Shown here: positions 63,195 through 64,000 of the stretch, piece after piece | Numbering within the stretch: position 1 is the first letter of the stretch | Layout: the number at the start of each line of letters is the position of its first letter | Assembly: GCA_963922205.1 (NCBI GenBank) | Contig: CAWUHX010000091.1 | Span: 372,001-436,000, forward strand | DNA from: Romanomermis culicivorax | Taxonomy: Eukaryota; Nematoda; Enoplea; Mermithida; Mermithidae | Length of the DNA stretch: 64,000 bases | Direction of reading: 5' to 3' | Notes under the pieces: generated by a model | What the model saw: only the letters and a program-made list of their open reading frames with translations | Told to the model about the DNA's origin: nothing | Database searches by the model: none | Position numbers and translations under genes: made by a program

Positions 63195-64000
63195 TCAGTG
63201 GCGGCGGCGATAACGAGTGTCGGACGCTGAACGGTGATTTCGTGGCGGATCGCGGCGGTCTCGTTCTCGTTCTCTTTCTCTTTCTCGTTGGCGTTCGATG
63301 TGGTAGCCGTGGGGATCGTATGGATCTTCGTGGCCGTCAAAGCGGTAGCTACGAGAATAGCGGGATCGACCGTAGTCAGAGGTATCCCGGCGGCGAGACG
63401 ACGAAGTTGACGTTTGAGGCGGGAGCGGCGATAGCGGGTTAACGCCTGGCGCTGGTAACTGAGTCGCGATTAACGACGGTTTGTCGGACGGCGTCCCTGT
63501 TGGCGGCAACGGTCGCGGTGGTAAAAGATTCCACCGGGCAGAGAAATCGTGCCGACGCAGCACGGGCGCGGGGCGATCCGTCTCGCTATGGTATTGTAAA
63601 TAAAGTTTTCGGACGTCGGCGAGTTCGGGCGGCTGTGGAAACGGTGCGTAGTCTGGGTAAGCCATCCAGCTGTCGATGAGTCCGACAGCGGTGTTGTAGG
63701 CTTGGAGCAGGCACGAAGGATTGTCCAGGCCGCGAGCTTCGTAGAGGAAGAGCGTCAAATGGGCGGTGTGAACGGCGTCAACGACGCCGAGCTCCTCGGC
63801 CCAAAGACTGGCGACCCATTTCAATATTACCGTGGCAACGGCGTGCGAGATCGGTGGTTGCTGTTCTACGTACGAGGGGCGGTAGTGGTCGCGGAAATAT
63901 TGGTACAACGCCAGTGAAGCGTTCGTGGCGCGTATGTGCACCGGCATAATGATGTGAATGCGGAGGCGCCCGAAAAAATTGATCAGCACCATCTCGTGCA
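63195..64000 (-). CDS. C-terminal part of a retroelement-encoded protein (partial)
   Basis: Open frame of at least 265 codons running out of the window; two in-frame codons precede the ATG at 63992, so the true start is probably outside. The N-terminal two thirds (about residues 1-165) is a compact helical domain rich in Trp, Tyr and His, including [12 protein letters not shown] and [13 protein letters not shown]. Then come a Pro-rich linker (about 166-205) and a highly basic tail with [19 protein letters not shown] and a run of alternating Arg-Glu (about 235-248), which suggests RNA binding. Close to the 3' LTR on the same strand, it is the last gene of the retroelement; pol may be upstream or this may be a gag-like protein. 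I recall similar predicted proteins from Romanomermis culicivorax, unverified. No stop or frameshift is seen in this part. Confidence 0.7.
   Translation of the reverse strand, partial: HEMVLINFFGRLRIHIIMPVHIRATNASLALYQYFRDHYRPSYVEQQPPISHAVATVILKWVASLWAEELGVVDAVHTAHLTLFLYEARGLDNPSCLLQAYNTAVGLIDSWMAYPDYAPFPQPPELADVRKLYLQYHSETDRPAPVLRRHDFSARWNLLPPRPLPPTGTPSDKPSLIATQLPAPGVNPLSPLPPQTSTSSSRRRDTSDYGRSRYSRSYRFDGHEDPYDPHGYHIERQRERERERERDRRDPPRNHRSASDTRYRRRH

Larger units (their letters stand above)
62189..64000 (-). mobile_element. 3' end of an antisense LTR retrotransposon
   Basis: Read on the minus strand: coding sequence, GC-rich 3' UTR (63194-62790), a classic polypurine tract AAGGGGGGAGGGG (62777-62789), then a complete LTR. 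The 5' part lies beyond the window. It sits in ALK intron 20 in reverse orientation to the host gene. Confidence 0.8.

Overview
The window looks like nuclear DNA from an AT-rich invertebrate genome. It has spliced genes with TTTTCAG-type acceptors, introns that are either about 55-100 bp or several kb, and a very heavy load of transposons. I suspect a mermithid nematode such as Romanomermis: the retroelement protein at the right edge (63195-63992, minus strand) resembles a family I remember from that genome. That assignment is from memory and is not verified.

Left third (1-15705): a decayed Ty3/gypsy-type LTR retrotransposon of about 13.8 kb (LTRs 674-1283 and 13866-14471). It carries gag, protease, RT, RNase H and integrase remnants, then about 4 kb of extra coding sequence after pol. 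The first post-pol ORF resembles a DEDDy 3'-5' exonuclease; the second is unrecognised and ends in a Gln- and Gly/Arg-rich tail. The element sits inside a dispersed repeat (1-673 plus 14472-15705). An inverted, uninterrupted copy of that repeat lies at about 34555-36810 and shows the empty site.

Middle (15706-44288): mostly AT-rich DNA without recognisable genes, seeded with transposons. These include a solo LTR (24352-24903), two copies of a 235-bp MITE, a MULE-like element with long inverted repeats, an exact 9-bp target duplication and a FLYWCH-like ORF (28603-29884), and several fold-back repeats. One probable host gene fragment lies at 25803-27322: a secreted protein with a cysteine-rich second exon.

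Right third (44289-61757, continuing past the window): an ALK-type receptor tyrosine kinase on the plus strand. I resolve 20 exons whose splice phases all agree, encoding signal peptide, MAM, LDLa, MAM, glycine-rich region, Cys-rich juxtamembrane module, transmembrane helix, NPxY juxtamembrane motif and the kinase domain down to just past DFG. The rest of the C-lobe is not in view. Its introns hold a 520-bp perfect (TTTTC)104 array, several MITEs, a 3.17-kb hAT-like element with an exact 8-bp duplication, and at the right edge the 3' end of an antisense LTR retrotransposon (62189-64000).
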